DNA of 64,000 nucleotides from Porphyridium purpureum (lineage: Eukaryota; Rhodophyta; Bangiophyceae; Porphyridiales; Porphyridiaceae), in contig VRMN01000013.1 in assembly GCA_008690995.1 (NCBI GenBank), forward strand, positions 342,629-406,628. Direction: 5' to 3'. Below are positions 30,201 to 40,480 of the stretch, piece by piece. Under the pieces are notes generated by a model. The model was not told the origin of the DNA and searched no databases. It saw only the letters and a list, made by a program, of their open reading frames with translations. A program made the position numbers and the translations under genes. Position 1 is the first letter of the stretch. Every line of letters starts with the position of its first letter.

Positions 30201-31223
30201 ACGTTTCACCGCACGCTGTATGTGCTCGGGCCGAATCACCTTCTCGAATCTTTCAGTCGACCGTCAAGGGGGAACTCTACGGGCCGCGCAGGAAGGAGAA
30301 TTGGGTGAATTTTGTTCCAGATTCTACTCAATGAATCGATTATCTTTGCCCTGCGTAGAAACAGATTCGTCGGAACCGAGAGCGCTGCATAAAACTGTCC
30401 CGGCCTTGCACCTCTAGTGATCTTTTTCTTAACCTGCTGGCGTGAGCTTCAATGGGTTGTCTGAGGTGTCGTTCGAGCCGTATGTGTCAGAATCCGCTAA
30501 ACGGCGGCGAATTGCGTTACAGGATTGGTATAAGAGCCAAATTGGAAATAAGCAGCCACTGGCTACCTTACGGACAGTTGACTGGCCTCTTCTTTGCGCC
30601 ACGAGAGTCCGGTTTTGCATCGTATAGCATTTGAATGGTTGAGTTGGTAACGGGTGCGCACAATAATCGAACAGTCTGTTTCCTGTCCACGCTCAACCTC
30701 GGACTGTCGCCAACCCCCTTCCCCGGTCCTCTGCTCTTCGCGGGCTCTTCTCACTTTCAACCTTTCGGCGAACACTCACGCGCACCTTCAAACCATCGAA
30801 TGTACTACCAACACCGGCATGCCAGGCTCAGGTCCTGTTCCACTTCTTCGCATTTTCAGTTCTGATTTTGCGATTTTTCGAGTGCATGCTCCCCGGCTGC
30901 GGTCGAGTGGTGCGTTTTCGGCCTGTTGCAGCATTTCGTGTCCGAATTCAACGGCAAATCCGGCGTTTTTCTGACGGAATGACGGTGTTGACGCGTGCGC
31001 GATGAGCCCTGTGGAGCACAGTGTGGGTTGGAGCTGCGAATCGAGGAACCCGGCCGGCCTTGGCGACTACGGACGTCACCAGTGAACGCGCGTCTGTAGC
31101 TGAAGCGCGGCAAGAAAAAAAGACCGGCGGTGGTGTGTGTGCGTGGGCGGGCGGGTGGGTGTGCGGGGTTCGCAAACGGCGCGAAGCGGGTATCCGGAGG
31201 GAGGCGCGGACGGCAAGGGAGTG
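27294..31223. other. Gene-poor stretch, about 3.9 kb, less GC-rich
   Basis: Composition changes sharply from the flanking genes: more A+T, few long open frames. The longest candidate (minus strand, 29637-30131, 164 codons) has no recognisable domain. TATA-like motifs occur at about 28379 (ctatttatattg) and 28824 (agtatataaaccc), and 19 consecutive T at 29606-29624. It may hold noncoding RNA, decayed mobile DNA or a long regulatory region; I cannot identify any of these. No tRNA or rRNA is recognised. Confidence 0.5.
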
Positions 31224-33332
31224 ATGGCGGCCGTGCTGACTCTGACGGCGCATCGCCTTGGGGTGACTGCGGTGCAGTTCTCGCACGATAGCCGGTTCAT
31301 CAAGTCCGGCAGCTGGGACAAGACAGTCAAGGTATGGGACTCACGTACCGGCGCACAGGTGCGCACTATGACCGGGCACGCAAGTGTGGTGCGGGCGGTG
31401 GATATTTCGCACGATGACCGGTTCATTGTGTCCGGCAGCAAGGACAAGATGGTCATGGTGTGGGACACACAAACCGGCACGTGCGTGCGCACCATGATGG
31501 AGCGCTCAGATGACGTGCGCGCGGTTAGCTTTTCGCCCGATGGTCGGTTCATCGCGTCTGCGAGCAAGGATAAGACGGTCAAGGTCTGGGACGCAAGCAC
31601 CGGGGCGTGCGTGCGCACCATGATGGAGCACTCAGATGAAGTACGTGCGGTGCGCTTTTCGCCGGATGGCCGGCTTATCGCGTCCGGCAGCAATGATTGC
31701 ACGGTCAAGGTCTGGGACGTAAGCACCGGGACGTGCGTGCGCACTGTGACGGGGCATTCAAATTTGGTATGGGCGGTGGACTTTTCGCCCGATGGCCGGT
31801 TCATCGCGTCCGGCAGCTGTGACGACACGATCAAGTTGTGGGACGCAAAGACCGGCGAGTGCATGCTCACCATGGTGGGGCATTCCAGTTCTGTGCGGAC
31901 GGTGCAATTCTCGCCCAATGGCCGTTTGATTGCATCTGGAAGCGACGACGAGACGGTCAAGGTGTGGGACGCACAAACCGGCACGTGCGTGCGCACGATG
32001 ACGGGGCATTCAGACCAGGTGAACGCGGTGCACTTCTCACCCGACGGCCAGTTCATTGCGTCCAGCAGCGAGGACAAGACGATCAAGGTATGGGACACAA
32101 GCGACCTGAAGTGCGGCTCCGCAAGCGTGTCAAGTGCAGCCGACGAGGAACAGTATTGCAGGGCGTACTGGGCGGTTGCCGTTTCAGAGAATAGCGGAGC
32201 GCTGGACGCTCAGGAGGCGCAGGCGTTTTTCTCAAATGCGCAGCTGTCGGCGTCGGTGCTTTATCAGATGTGGAATGAGATTGTGACAGCTCGCCGCAAG
32301 CGCGCGCTGAGCTATGACGATTTTGTGCTCGCGCTGCGGTGGGTTGCGCTGGCGCAGAACGGCGAGGAGGCTAGCCTTGCGCGTGTGGAGAAAGGTTCGT
32401 CTTCACTGCGGGCCAAGATAGACGTGCCGGAGCGGAACCCGTTTGTCAAGGGCGTGCGTTCGCAGTTGGAGACATCACGGTTCGACGAGTACTGGAAGGT
32501 GGCCGACGCGGACGGAAGCGGTGAGGTGGACGTGCAGAAAGCGGTTGCGTTTTTGTCCAAGTCTGGCCTGCGGAACCGCGTGCTGAATGAGATCTGGGGC
32601 CTTGCGACCAGCCAGGGGGTGTATTCGTCGCTGGACATGGAGCGGTTTAAGACAGTGCTGCGGCTGGTGGCGATGGCACAGAAGGGAATGAAGCTGGATT
32701 TGAACGAGGCGGAGAGCGGGGAGATGGAACTGATTGCGGATATCAAGGTCGAGTCCGCAAAGCCTGTGCCAGAGCATGCAGCAGAGCCTGCACCAGTGCC
32801 TGCACCAGTGCCTGCACCAGAGCCTGCGCCAAAGCCTGTGATTCCGGTCGGGCTGTCTTCAGACGACGAGTCGGACACCGAATTGGACAGTATGCTTACG
32901 GAAACCCCCCTTGATGATATGACTTGTGAGCAGCTGGCCCGAGTTCTGGAAAAGGTCTTGCAGGTTGACCTGGAATCGGTGAAAAATGTGAGGGAGCGCA
33001 AGGTGAACGGGGAGGCGCTGCACGATATGAAGGAGTTTCAAGAGTTTGTGCAGCTGTCGTTCCCGGACAAGAGGAAAATTGAAAAATGGGTGGCAGGGCG
33101 GAAATCGTACGAAGGCTTCGAGGAGTATTTGAAGGGTGTCCTCGGTGGCGACTCGGAGCGTGCTGAGCATGCTTGTGCGTTGCTTTTAGAATCCCATGCT
33201 GTGTCGAATTTGGACGAGTGGTTGTGGTTCCGGAAGCAGCCTAGCAAGCGAACAAATATGAGGGCGATTGTGCGGCTTTTCCCGGAGCTTGGCACGTGGC
33301 CGGGAGGACCAGACGCAAAGGAGTTGAAGTAG
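31224..33332 (+). CDS. WD40 seven-repeat propeller protein with two EH-like domains
   Basis: A 702-residue protein. Residues 1-300 are seven WD40 units of exactly 42 residues with nearly identical sequence (GH-S, AV-FSPDGRFIASGS-D-TVKVWD), enough for one complete beta-propeller. Two EH (Eps15 homology) like domains follow, at about 310-385 (degenerate, no calcium loop) and 417-490 (calcium-loop-like DADGSGEVD, then LNEIWGLA). A Pro-Ala-Glu repeat linker covers about 515-540. The last 135 residues are helical (VLEKVLQVDLESVKN, KVNGEAL), perhaps SAM-like. EH domains bind Asn-Pro-Phe motifs in endocytosis, so an adaptor at membranes or actin is plausible. The near-identity of the WD units implies recent internal homogenisation. 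The start at 31224 follows a GC-rich leader. Confidence 0.85.
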   Translation: MAAVLTLTAHRLGVTAVQFSHDSRFIKSGSWDKTVKVWDSRTGAQVRTMTGHASVVRAVDISHDDRFIVSGSKDKMVMVWDTQTGTCVRTMMERSDDVRAVSFSPDGRFIASASKDKTVKVWDASTGACVRTMMEHSDEVRAVRFSPDGRLIASGSNDCTVKVWDVSTGTCVRTVTGHSNLVWAVDFSPDGRFIASGSCDDTIKLWDAKTGECMLTMVGHSSSVRTVQFSPNGRLIASGSDDETVKVWDAQTGTCVRTMTGHSDQVNAVHFSPDGQFIASSSEDKTIKVWDTSDLKCGSASVSSAADEEQYCRAYWAVAVSENSGALDAQEAQAFFSNAQLSASVLYQMWNEIVTARRKRALSYDDFVLALRWVALAQNGEEASLARVEKGSSSLRAKIDVPERNPFVKGVRSQLETSRFDEYWKVADADGSGEVDVQKAVAFLSKSGLRNRVLNEIWGLATSQGVYSSLDMERFKTVLRLVAMAQKGMKLDLNEAESGEMELIADIKVESAKPVPEHAAEPAPVPAPVPAPEPAPKPVIPVGLSSDDESDTELDSMLTETPLDDMTCEQLARVLEKVLQVDLESVKNVRERKVNGEALHDMKEFQEFVQLSFPDKRKIEKWVAGRKSYEGFEEYLKGVLGGDSERAEHACALLLESHAVSNLDEWLWFRKQPSKRTNMRAIVRLFPELGTWPGGPDAKELK

Positions 33333-36150
33333 GCCGAAGCTGGTGTCTTTGCCTTTTGGTGAGATCGCACATTAACTCGGGGCCGCACCGGTCGCTCGAC
33401 AATGCTGGTCGTGCACACGCGAGAGGGGGGAAGAGACTTATTAGACGCTGTGAAGGTCGAAGGAATTGCCGAGCCTGGGGTGGTGGGTTTGGCTTGCCGG
33501 CGAAATGCTAGAATGTCTTGTCAAACTGCGGACCGCCTGGAAGCCGCGCCCAAGTGGCCAGGCCTGGGGAATGGTATACTGACCGTGGCTGATACGTCCC
33601 AGCACTTGCGCCTTTTTCAAACTCAGCAATCGCTTGAGCTGCGGTTTGGAAGCCACGCGCCGCGCTTTTCCTGGTACGCGATGAATGTGCGCTCGCGCCC
33701 ACGCGCTGGGGAGACGATTACGAAGCGACGATTGAGAGAAAGGACTCAACGCAAACGTGCGCCATCAATCAGCAAGCCGCGCCTGGCCAAGTGGGTAAGG
33801 GTCTGCGTGTGGTGTGAGGCCGCCAAGACAGACGTGTAAACTTTAAACGGCATTTTCAGAAAAAAATGGCTGATGACAGGAAAAGCTGCCGAGGATGACC
33901 TTGTTGAGATCATGTGTATGTACCTTGCAAATGCCATGCACACGGACACGTTCCTCGAGTAACTTTGCCACTCGGCAATTTCCGCCGTGCCCGCCCTATG
34001 CAAAGTATTTCCTCAACCACAAATATGCACACAGGCACACTAGACATTCTCACGCCTTTTGCCCACACATGACCACTGTTCCATCTGACACTGCCACACG
34101 CACCTGCTCTTGCTCACGGAACTACCGACATCTAGCAAGCAGATACCGGGTCGGCTGTGCTTGCTTTTCCCCTTTCACCAAGCCGACATCTCGCTGTGCA
34201 TTCTCGGGCAAGTTCCAGAAGCCGGCCTTGCACGCATGCTTCAGACATGGTACGTGTGGGGACTGTCAGAATATTTGCCATGTATTTGTCGGAGCGCACG
34301 TCATCGCCAGACAGCAACGTTGAGCCACGTCCAGACAAACAGTCGAGCCAGCATTTCCAACACTAGGCTGAGCATTTTCCGAGGTACCAGTACTTCGAGA
34401 TAACCGACCAGAAGGATGCCGATATGCGTGTGCGCCTGTCCACCAGGACTTTTCTGCAACTTTCACATCAACTTGCGGCGCTGCTGCCAAGGTTGGGAGC
34501 CGGTTGTGGCGCAGTGTAGCATGGAAAGAGCGTCAAAATGGAGCGACAAGAGAGCCTGTGAAAACAAGCAGAGGCGTGGTCTATTCGCGCGCTGTCTGGA
34601 GAGGAGCTACACGGCAGTGAGACATTCCTCTGCGACCTTGGAGGAAGCGGCTTCCGCACGGGCAGACCTTGCGGCTGGAGATGGAGAAAAAACCAAGAGC
34701 ATGTATACCTCAACATGCGCATGGTGAACATAACGGATAGAGTGGGAGCTTAGAGGATTCGTATGCAATACATGGAAACAGTGGATGCCGTGCTCATTCT
34801 CAATTCAAGCAATTGATGGCAACTCGGTCAATCCTGTCAATTCGTGATAATGCAATCTTTGTGTCTGACATGTTGGATCTTTTCACACCGCGTCTCTCAA
34901 AGACCACGACCTGTGAGATTTTGTGAGTGAAAGTTACGCGCTTTTTATGCGTTTGTATTGTCGAGCCAAATATGCGTCTCACGAATTGAAGCTTTCACGA
35001 CGGCTGTTTTCATCACTCGTTTTGCCCAAAGTGTGCATCTGCGTTGCGTGTGCCACAATGGTTTGACTGCCATGGGGCAAGGTATACCACATCTGTCGTA
35101 TCTGCTGGCCTGCTGTCCCGCCAACACGATCCACAGCGTGCCATCGAAGGCGCAGCCCTTTCACTTTAGCATCTGCGCGGCTTGGTTGTTCTGCGAACAG
35201 CCCATGGCCATGGCTTGCTCTTTACGACGTAAACTGCAAAACCGAATTCACGTCCGGCGCTTGAGATACTACCACATAAATACTTTGTTCGAGGCAATTT
35301 CAGCCACGGCTACATTTTGAGCCAAGTTCATGTGCACACAAAACCACTCTCACCGCATCGCTCACGGCACAAGCGCGCGCCACGTCGAACAGTAGCACTG
35401 TGTGAATCAAACCTGTGCTGGTTTATCGCACCCGTGCGCGCTTCTCGCGCCCGCTCGCCACGGCGCCGCGCTGTACCTCGAATGTTTGCGAGAATCGCAA
35501 ATCGGCGCTGCGTTGACACGTGCCACTCGCGCGCACCGGCTCGCACACCGCCGCGTAGTATTAAATCAGCGCGTTTTGGAATGATCAATTGTGGCGGCGT
35601 CCGGTCGAATTTCAACAGCGCTGCCACAGCAGGCGTTGTGTGCGCGCGTAGAAAAAGCGCCCAATTTCGACGTGGGTTTCGCGGGAGGGAATGAAAGAAC
35701 GGCGGGAATAGAAGTTTAAGTGTCGTCGATTGTACATGAGGAATGAGCAGCTTGACGAGTCAGACGCGCGCAGCTGGTTTCTCGGACAGCACGCCGTTTG
35801 TCGGGCACGCAACTATGGATTGATTTGTGAAGTGTCTCTCTCGCGGCACAGAACTGCGATGGAGTGTTTCTGCGCGGACTGCGTTGCATTCATAGACAGG
35901 CACGGCGGGATAAGCACAACGGGCACTTAAGCGGGTCTACTCTGATCGGGTGTTCCGGCAGTTACGAGAGAAGAGGCGAACGGGAAAAAGGCAGGGACGC
36001 TCGTGTGGGTGGACAAGTTGGAGTCGGCTTTCGTCGGTGGCATAGGTCGTGGCGTCGTGGGTTGTTGATGTAAATTCCTGGCGGTGGGTTACGCGCGGGT
36101 GTATTTTGACGTGGTCAAGCCGGTGAGGCAAGCAAGCTGACGGAATTGCG
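33333..36150. other. Intergenic, 2.8 kb, no gene recognised
   Basis: Lies between the WD40-EH and kinase genes. A 145-codon open frame on the plus strand (33402-33839) has no recognisable domain and may be chance or a decayed gene. The remainder shows only short frames. Near 35390-35570 the sequence is GC-rich; elsewhere it is mixed. Confidence 0.5.
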
Positions 36151-37902
36151 ATGGCGACGGGTAATCGAACCGAGTGGAGGGAGGACCTCAAAGCAGATGG
36201 CGCAAGTTCCGACGACGGTAGGGAACTGATTCCGTTTGTACATACCATTCACACGGTGACCAAAATCATTGGAGAATATGCGCGGGCTGCGCAGACGAAT
36301 CAAGTATCTTGTGAAATGCTTGCCGAGCGGGCCTCGAGCATCTCGAACACCCTGCGTACATATTTTGGCACCAAAGACGAAATATGTATCAATGGTGCAC
36401 ATGATGTGAAGGACTCTAGCATGATTGAGTGTATAAGCGAGCTGGAGTCTGAACTGCAGTCTGCGTGTGCCCTGGTGAAGCGATTTTCCAGTCCAGAGAA
36501 GTGGATCGAAAAAGCGCTTCGCGCCTTGAAGGCACAAAGCTATCAGCGCGAGTTCCTGACGTGCGAAGCACGCCTCGTCGAGCTTGAGGCGCGAGTGTCG
36601 CGGATTCTCCTTTTCAAAGTTGCGCACGAACAGAGGCAGAAAAACGAAGTTATGATTGGGAAATTGGAAGCCGCTCTGCGCAATTTGGAAGCTGTTCCAC
36701 ACGAAATGGTTCGCGCTCTTGAAGCAGACGGACCGCGCGACCCAGTTGAATTTGAGACTGAGCTTCGATCTCATCCTGAATCAGGCGCTGTGCCGGGCGT
36801 GCACGGCATAGAAGTGAAAAGCACCTGTTCGTTCTTACGCACGGCGAATTCTGGGCGTCCATCAAATGAGCCCGAAGGAAGTGAACCTTGGTATGTTGAG
36901 GCGGCGTCCGCTGAAAAGTACCAGACTCTTGTTGACGGCAAGTGTGTATCATTTGTTTCCCTTGGTGGCGGTGGCTACGGGAACGTTTTTCACGGCAAGT
37001 TTTTGGGACAGGAAGTAGCCATCAAAGAGATGAGGTCGACAGGCAACGAGGCGCTGGCTGTGCTGAGGAACGAGATGGGTATTATGTGGAGGCTTTCACA
37101 CGAAAACGTCGTACGTACGCACGGCGGGTTTTACCCACAGACGGGGGTGCAACCGCATAAAATTATGAGCCCATTTATTCTGCTCGAGTACGCCCCAAAG
37201 GGTTCATTAGAAAAGTACATGTTCCATGACAGCAGAAACAGCTTGCTATCACGTGAAGAGCTACTCAGAATCTTTCGATGCATTATAGATGGCTTGAAGT
37301 ACTTGCACATGAACGAGATCATTCATCGCGATATGAAACCCCAGAATGTCCTCCTGATGGGTGACTGGACTCCGAAGATTAGCGATTTCAGGCTGGCTAC
37401 CGAGATGAATTCGCATTCACTTGCGAACACAAGGCCTTTTACCAGCGGGTACATGGCACCGGAGGTTATCCGTGGCGACCAGTACGACTGCTCCTGCGAC
37501 GTGTGGTCGTACGGCGTCATGTTGTTTGAAATGATGCTCGGCGAGACGATGTTTGGGAGCCAGCACACGGATTTCCAAATTTTGGAGATTCTCGAAGATC
37601 CGAAGCGTGGTGTGCCATGGGACAGACTGAACAAGTCGGAGTACGCAAACCAATGGCCGGCCTGGGTTAAGGAAATAGCTAGGGCGTGTCTGCAGACCAC
37701 GCCCGAGAAGCGCCCTACTGTGTCGGATATCTTGGTGGAGTTTTATGACAGTATGGGTTCGAAGGGGGCCACTGCCGCTGCAAAGTCTTCGACCGCTCAT
37801 CATGCTGCGTCCCTGTTTGGCTCCAGCACGGCAAGGGATGATGGATTGGCAGCAAACTCTTCGCAGGGCACAATGGCATCTGATAGGTCGGCAGTCCCAT
37901 GA
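36151..37902 (+). CDS. Tyrosine-kinase-like (TKL) protein kinase with N-terminal helical bundle and DFR motif; C-terminally truncated
   Basis: A 583-residue protein. Residues about 28-190 are helical with the I-x2-V-x3-I-x-EYA-x3-N-x3-C-x2-L-x2-R pattern seen in MLKL/HeLo/Cbl-N-like four-helix bundles. The kinase domain runs from about 265 to 530: a GGGGYG loop near 271, VAIK with K292, HRDMKPQN with catalytic D394, and GYMAPEV. The DFG motif reads DFR (D412-F-R414), an uncommon substitution that leaves the metal-binding Asp. Kinases with this N-terminal fold and C-terminal Sel1 repeats are abundant in some fungi and protists. Here the frame stops at 37902, but Sel1 coding sequence continues in the same frame beyond the stop, so the present protein looks like a truncated form. 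Membrane-directed or cell-death signalling is inference. Confidence 0.8.
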   Translation: MATGNRTEWREDLKADGASSDDGRELIPFVHTIHTVTKIIGEYARAAQTNQVSCEMLAERASSISNTLRTYFGTKDEICINGAHDVKDSSMIECISELESELQSACALVKRFSSPEKWIEKALRALKAQSYQREFLTCEARLVELEARVSRILLFKVAHEQRQKNEVMIGKLEAALRNLEAVPHEMVRALEADGPRDPVEFETELRSHPESGAVPGVHGIEVKSTCSFLRTANSGRPSNEPEGSEPWYVEAASAEKYQTLVDGKCVSFVSLGGGGYGNVFHGKFLGQEVAIKEMRSTGNEALAVLRNEMGIMWRLSHENVVRTHGGFYPQTGVQPHKIMSPFILLEYAPKGSLEKYMFHDSRNSLLSREELLRIFRCIIDGLKYLHMNEIIHRDMKPQNVLLMGDWTPKISDFRLATEMNSHSLANTRPFTSGYMAPEVIRGDQYDCSCDVWSYGVMLFEMMLGETMFGSQHTDFQILEILEDPKRGVPWDRLNKSEYANQWPAWVKEIARACLQTTPEKRPTVSDILVEFYDSMGSKGATAAAKSSTAHHAASLFGSSTARDDGLAANSSQGTMASDRSAVP

Positions 37903-38631
37903 TCAAGCACCGGAGGTGGCGCAGCGGGGCCGGGTGGATCCCGGGCGGCGAAAACGCTGAATGTAGATGATAAGCTATGCTTCGCAGAATAGTGGGAGAA
38001 AGTCGGGAACATGGAGTACGCGTACGGGTATTTCAAGCTAGCAGCGGAAGCAGGCGTCGCAGTAGGCCAGTTCCAATAGGGCCAAATTTTGCTCGACGGC
38101 TCGCATGACACAAGCCAGCACTTGGAACATGGCGCCGGTTGCATACGCGCAGCTGCTGAGAAAGGACGCACGGACGCCATGATTGAGTATGGCCGCTGCC
38201 ACCACTCTGGGCGGGGGTGCCGCAAAACTGGAGCCTTGCGAAGGAGTGGTATACAAAGGCCACGAAGCTCGGCAGTTCGGCGGAGTCCGAATGATTCAAG
38301 GCGTTGGAGACCGAAGAGCAAACGGCGCTTCGAAGTAGGCAGCTTGAGGACGAGAAGAAGAGAATGCAGCGTGCGCGTAAAGCTGAGTAGCACGCGGCCG
38401 CTGGACACCAGGCGGCTGCAGAGAAGCTAGATCGCCTCGAGAAGGTGGCGCAAGATCTGGCGGAGCAAGCGCGCCGCGCGAGGGAGGCGCGAGATCTGGC
38501 CGAATATCGCGCCGCTGCCGAATATCGCGCCGGTGCCGAGCAACCGCGCCGCGACGCCGCAGACTGGCAGCAACGTGGCCAGACGGAGCAATTCAATAAC
38601 AACAATCTCACGGAGGCGCTGTTGTGGAACT
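37903..38631 (+). pseudogene. Decayed Sel1-repeat and coiled-coil extension of the upstream kinase gene
   Basis: Reading on in the kinase frame past its TGA gives Sel1-like sequence (MEYAYGYFKLAAEAG, then RAAAEKGRTDAMIEYG) interrupted by TAG codons near 37987 and 38075. A frameshift near 38225 moves the match to another frame (AKEWYTKATKLG), which has TGA and TAG stops, then a coiled coil rich in Ala, Glu and Arg (LAEQARRAREARDLAEYRAAAEYRA) to a stop near 38631. Comparison with the Sel1 remnant at 50.3 kb puts stops at different positions in each copy, as expected for independent decay. Confidence 0.7.
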
Positions 38632-38808
38632 AAGGGAAGAGTATCGGCTGAAAGTCCCGCGGATCGAGCTGCAGCTCTGATGCCGGGACGTCGCCTCATC
38701 AACGCACACAGATCTGTGGCTTGTCGACACGGTAAATCAGATAGTGACTCGAGCACTACTGTCACACTATGGTAGAGTAATGGCCAGACATGTGCCGTGT
38801 CGCCAGTC

Positions 38809-38862
38809 CCTTTTGACCTCCTCACCATTCCCTTTTGACCTCCTCACCATTCCCTTTTCACC
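38809..38862. repeat. 22-bp direct repeat, about 2.5 copies
   Basis: Two adjacent copies of a unit beginning cccttttgacctcctcacc, plus a partial third, upstream of the glycosyltransferase gene. Confidence 0.9.
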
Positions 38863-39034
38863 GGACCTCCATCATTTTATAGTCAAATGGATCATTTTAC
38901 CGGTAAAACTGAACAAACGGTACTGTCCCTGTCTGTTTCGATCGCACTCTCCGTTCTGGGTCTGCACAAGGACTTTGGGTGCGCAGGTGCTGAAGCAGAG
39001 ATGCTCGGCGAAGGTTTGCTTGAGAAGCTGGATC

Positions 39035-40480
39035 ATGGAAGACCGGTTCAGTGAGACGGACCGTGACGGAGAGGCGACCGTGAATTTTGGATACGCACGG
39101 AGGCGAGTTGCGTTCGTTGTGGTCGGAGCTGTGATTGGGTTGTTCGTTTCAACGGGGGCGGTGGCACTCTGGTGGCCAGGCCACGACGTGGCGTCGGCGT
39201 GGAGGCCAGGTGGAACGAAGTACGCCGACGCAACGTCCATTGCATCGAGGCTGCTGGATCGCCCGAAAGCGCCGCCATCGATACACAGAGACAGCACAGT
39301 GACGCGATCGAGGCCGTCGGATCCGTCACGTCGCACGGTTTCGCCGTCATCAAACCGATCACAGAATGTGGCGACTTCGCTCAAGCTGTCGGACGGCCTG
39401 ATATGTCAAAAAATCCTGAAGTCCAACGCATACGGCAGGCATGGTGCCCACGCGTGCTTCCAGCGCCAAGTGCTTCCACAGCTCAAGGAACCATGCGGGC
39501 TTGTTCCTGGAAAGACCGTGTTCCACACGTTGAGCACCTATTTTCCAGAGCGGCTCGAGAATGAGAGCAGGGTCGCGCTACGTACGCAGCTCGATGCGTT
39601 TGCCGTCACGCAAAATCTGGCGCACAGCGTCATGTACGTGTGGTGCCTCGAATGGATGCCAGAGCTCGCGACCGATATCCAAGCGCGCTACGAAAGTGCG
39701 GTGCAACTCCGATTGCTCGAGTACGAGACGCTTGTCCGCAGCACAGTGCTGCGCGACTCGTTCTATGATCAGCCACCGCACGCTCTGGCAGCGTACGTGC
39801 AAAAGAAGATTGGTAACGTCGTCACCTTTGTGGACCTGCTCAAGTACTTGCTACTACACGAGCACGGAGGCATTTGGCTCGACGTAGACGCAATTCCCAT
39901 GCGTGATTTCAAGCCCCTGGTCGCGCTAGGTGTGCAAATCTTTCCTCACACCGGCCGAATAGGCAACAACCACATGCTTTTGTTCCACAGGCGGTCGGCT
40001 CTGATGGAGCGCTTACTGTGGATCATCCGGGCGTGCGACGTGAGCAATCGGGACTCGTGCCGTGAGCACACGAGAAACGAGTCACTCACGAAGCTTGCGC
40101 ACTGGGTTTTGAACGATGCTGTAGAGAGCAAGCTGCGTGAGGATGTGCGGCTGCGCCCAACAGATGATGTAGAAGATCAGTACTCGCGATTCTCGATCAA
40201 TGCGTTCGACCCTCTGTGGGGCTGCTCCGGTATGTTCCAGCCGCTGGCCGACATCATTGCGACGCGAAAGCTGGAGGAGGCTTTCGCGGCTGGTACAATC
40301 ACCGCGGAGTCGCTGCTGTCCCGTCACTTTTTGCACTTTTTCACTCTGCATTCTCGGTTTCCCAAGCTTGAAAAATACGCGGCGTACGTAGATGTGGTCC
40401 GGAGGATAACAAACGACGTCTGGCTGGCGCATGGCCGGCACTTTCCGCAGGCAGCCATCAACCTCAGCGATCGGCCCTAA
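39035..40480 (+). CDS. Type II membrane glycosyltransferase with DXD motif (GT32/Gly_transf_sug-like)
   Basis: A 481-residue protein. A short cytosolic N-terminus precedes a signal-anchor helix at about 25-47 (VAFVVVGAVIGLFVSTGAVALWW), then a Ser/Pro-rich stem to about 120 and a lumenal catalytic domain. The domain has the hallmark LLHEHGGIWLDVDAIPM, where D283-x-D285 is the metal and nucleotide-sugar-binding DXD, preceded by a KYLL helix. This pattern occurs in Och1/GT32-type mannosyl- and galactosyltransferases of the Golgi. The final 120 residues have the H-F and W features of the family. The start at 39035 gives standard type II topology; the longer open frame upstream includes the 22-bp repeats. 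The sugar specificity is not deducible. Confidence 0.83.
   Translation: MEDRFSETDRDGEATVNFGYARRRVAFVVVGAVIGLFVSTGAVALWWPGHDVASAWRPGGTKYADATSIASRLLDRPKAPPSIHRDSTVTRSRPSDPSRRTVSPSSNRSQNVATSLKLSDGLICQKILKSNAYGRHGAHACFQRQVLPQLKEPCGLVPGKTVFHTLSTYFPERLENESRVALRTQLDAFAVTQNLAHSVMYVWCLEWMPELATDIQARYESAVQLRLLEYETLVRSTVLRDSFYDQPPHALAAYVQKKIGNVVTFVDLLKYLLLHEHGGIWLDVDAIPMRDFKPLVALGVQIFPHTGRIGNNHMLLFHRRSALMERLLWIIRACDVSNRDSCREHTRNESLTKLAHWVLNDAVESKLREDVRLRPTDDVEDQYSRFSINAFDPLWGCSGMFQPLADIIATRKLEEAFAAGTITAESLLSRHFLHFFTLHSRFPKLEKYAAYVDVVRRITNDVWLAHGRHFPQAAINLSDRP

Noticed and set aside
31076-32098. 340-codon minus-strand frame with 42-residue repeats
   Set aside because: It is the mirror of the WD40 repeats; periodicity comes from the coding strand.
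33402-33839. 145-codon open frame downstream of the WD40-EH gene
   Set aside because: No domain recognised and rich in Arg and Ala; could be a decayed gene but is unsupported.
37903-38631. Programmed stop-codon readthrough or codon reassignment in the kinase-Sel1 gene
   Set aside because: Other genes end normally at TAG, TGA and TAA. The homologous remnant at 50.3 kb has stops at different positions, and a frameshift follows, so ordinary decay is the simpler explanation.
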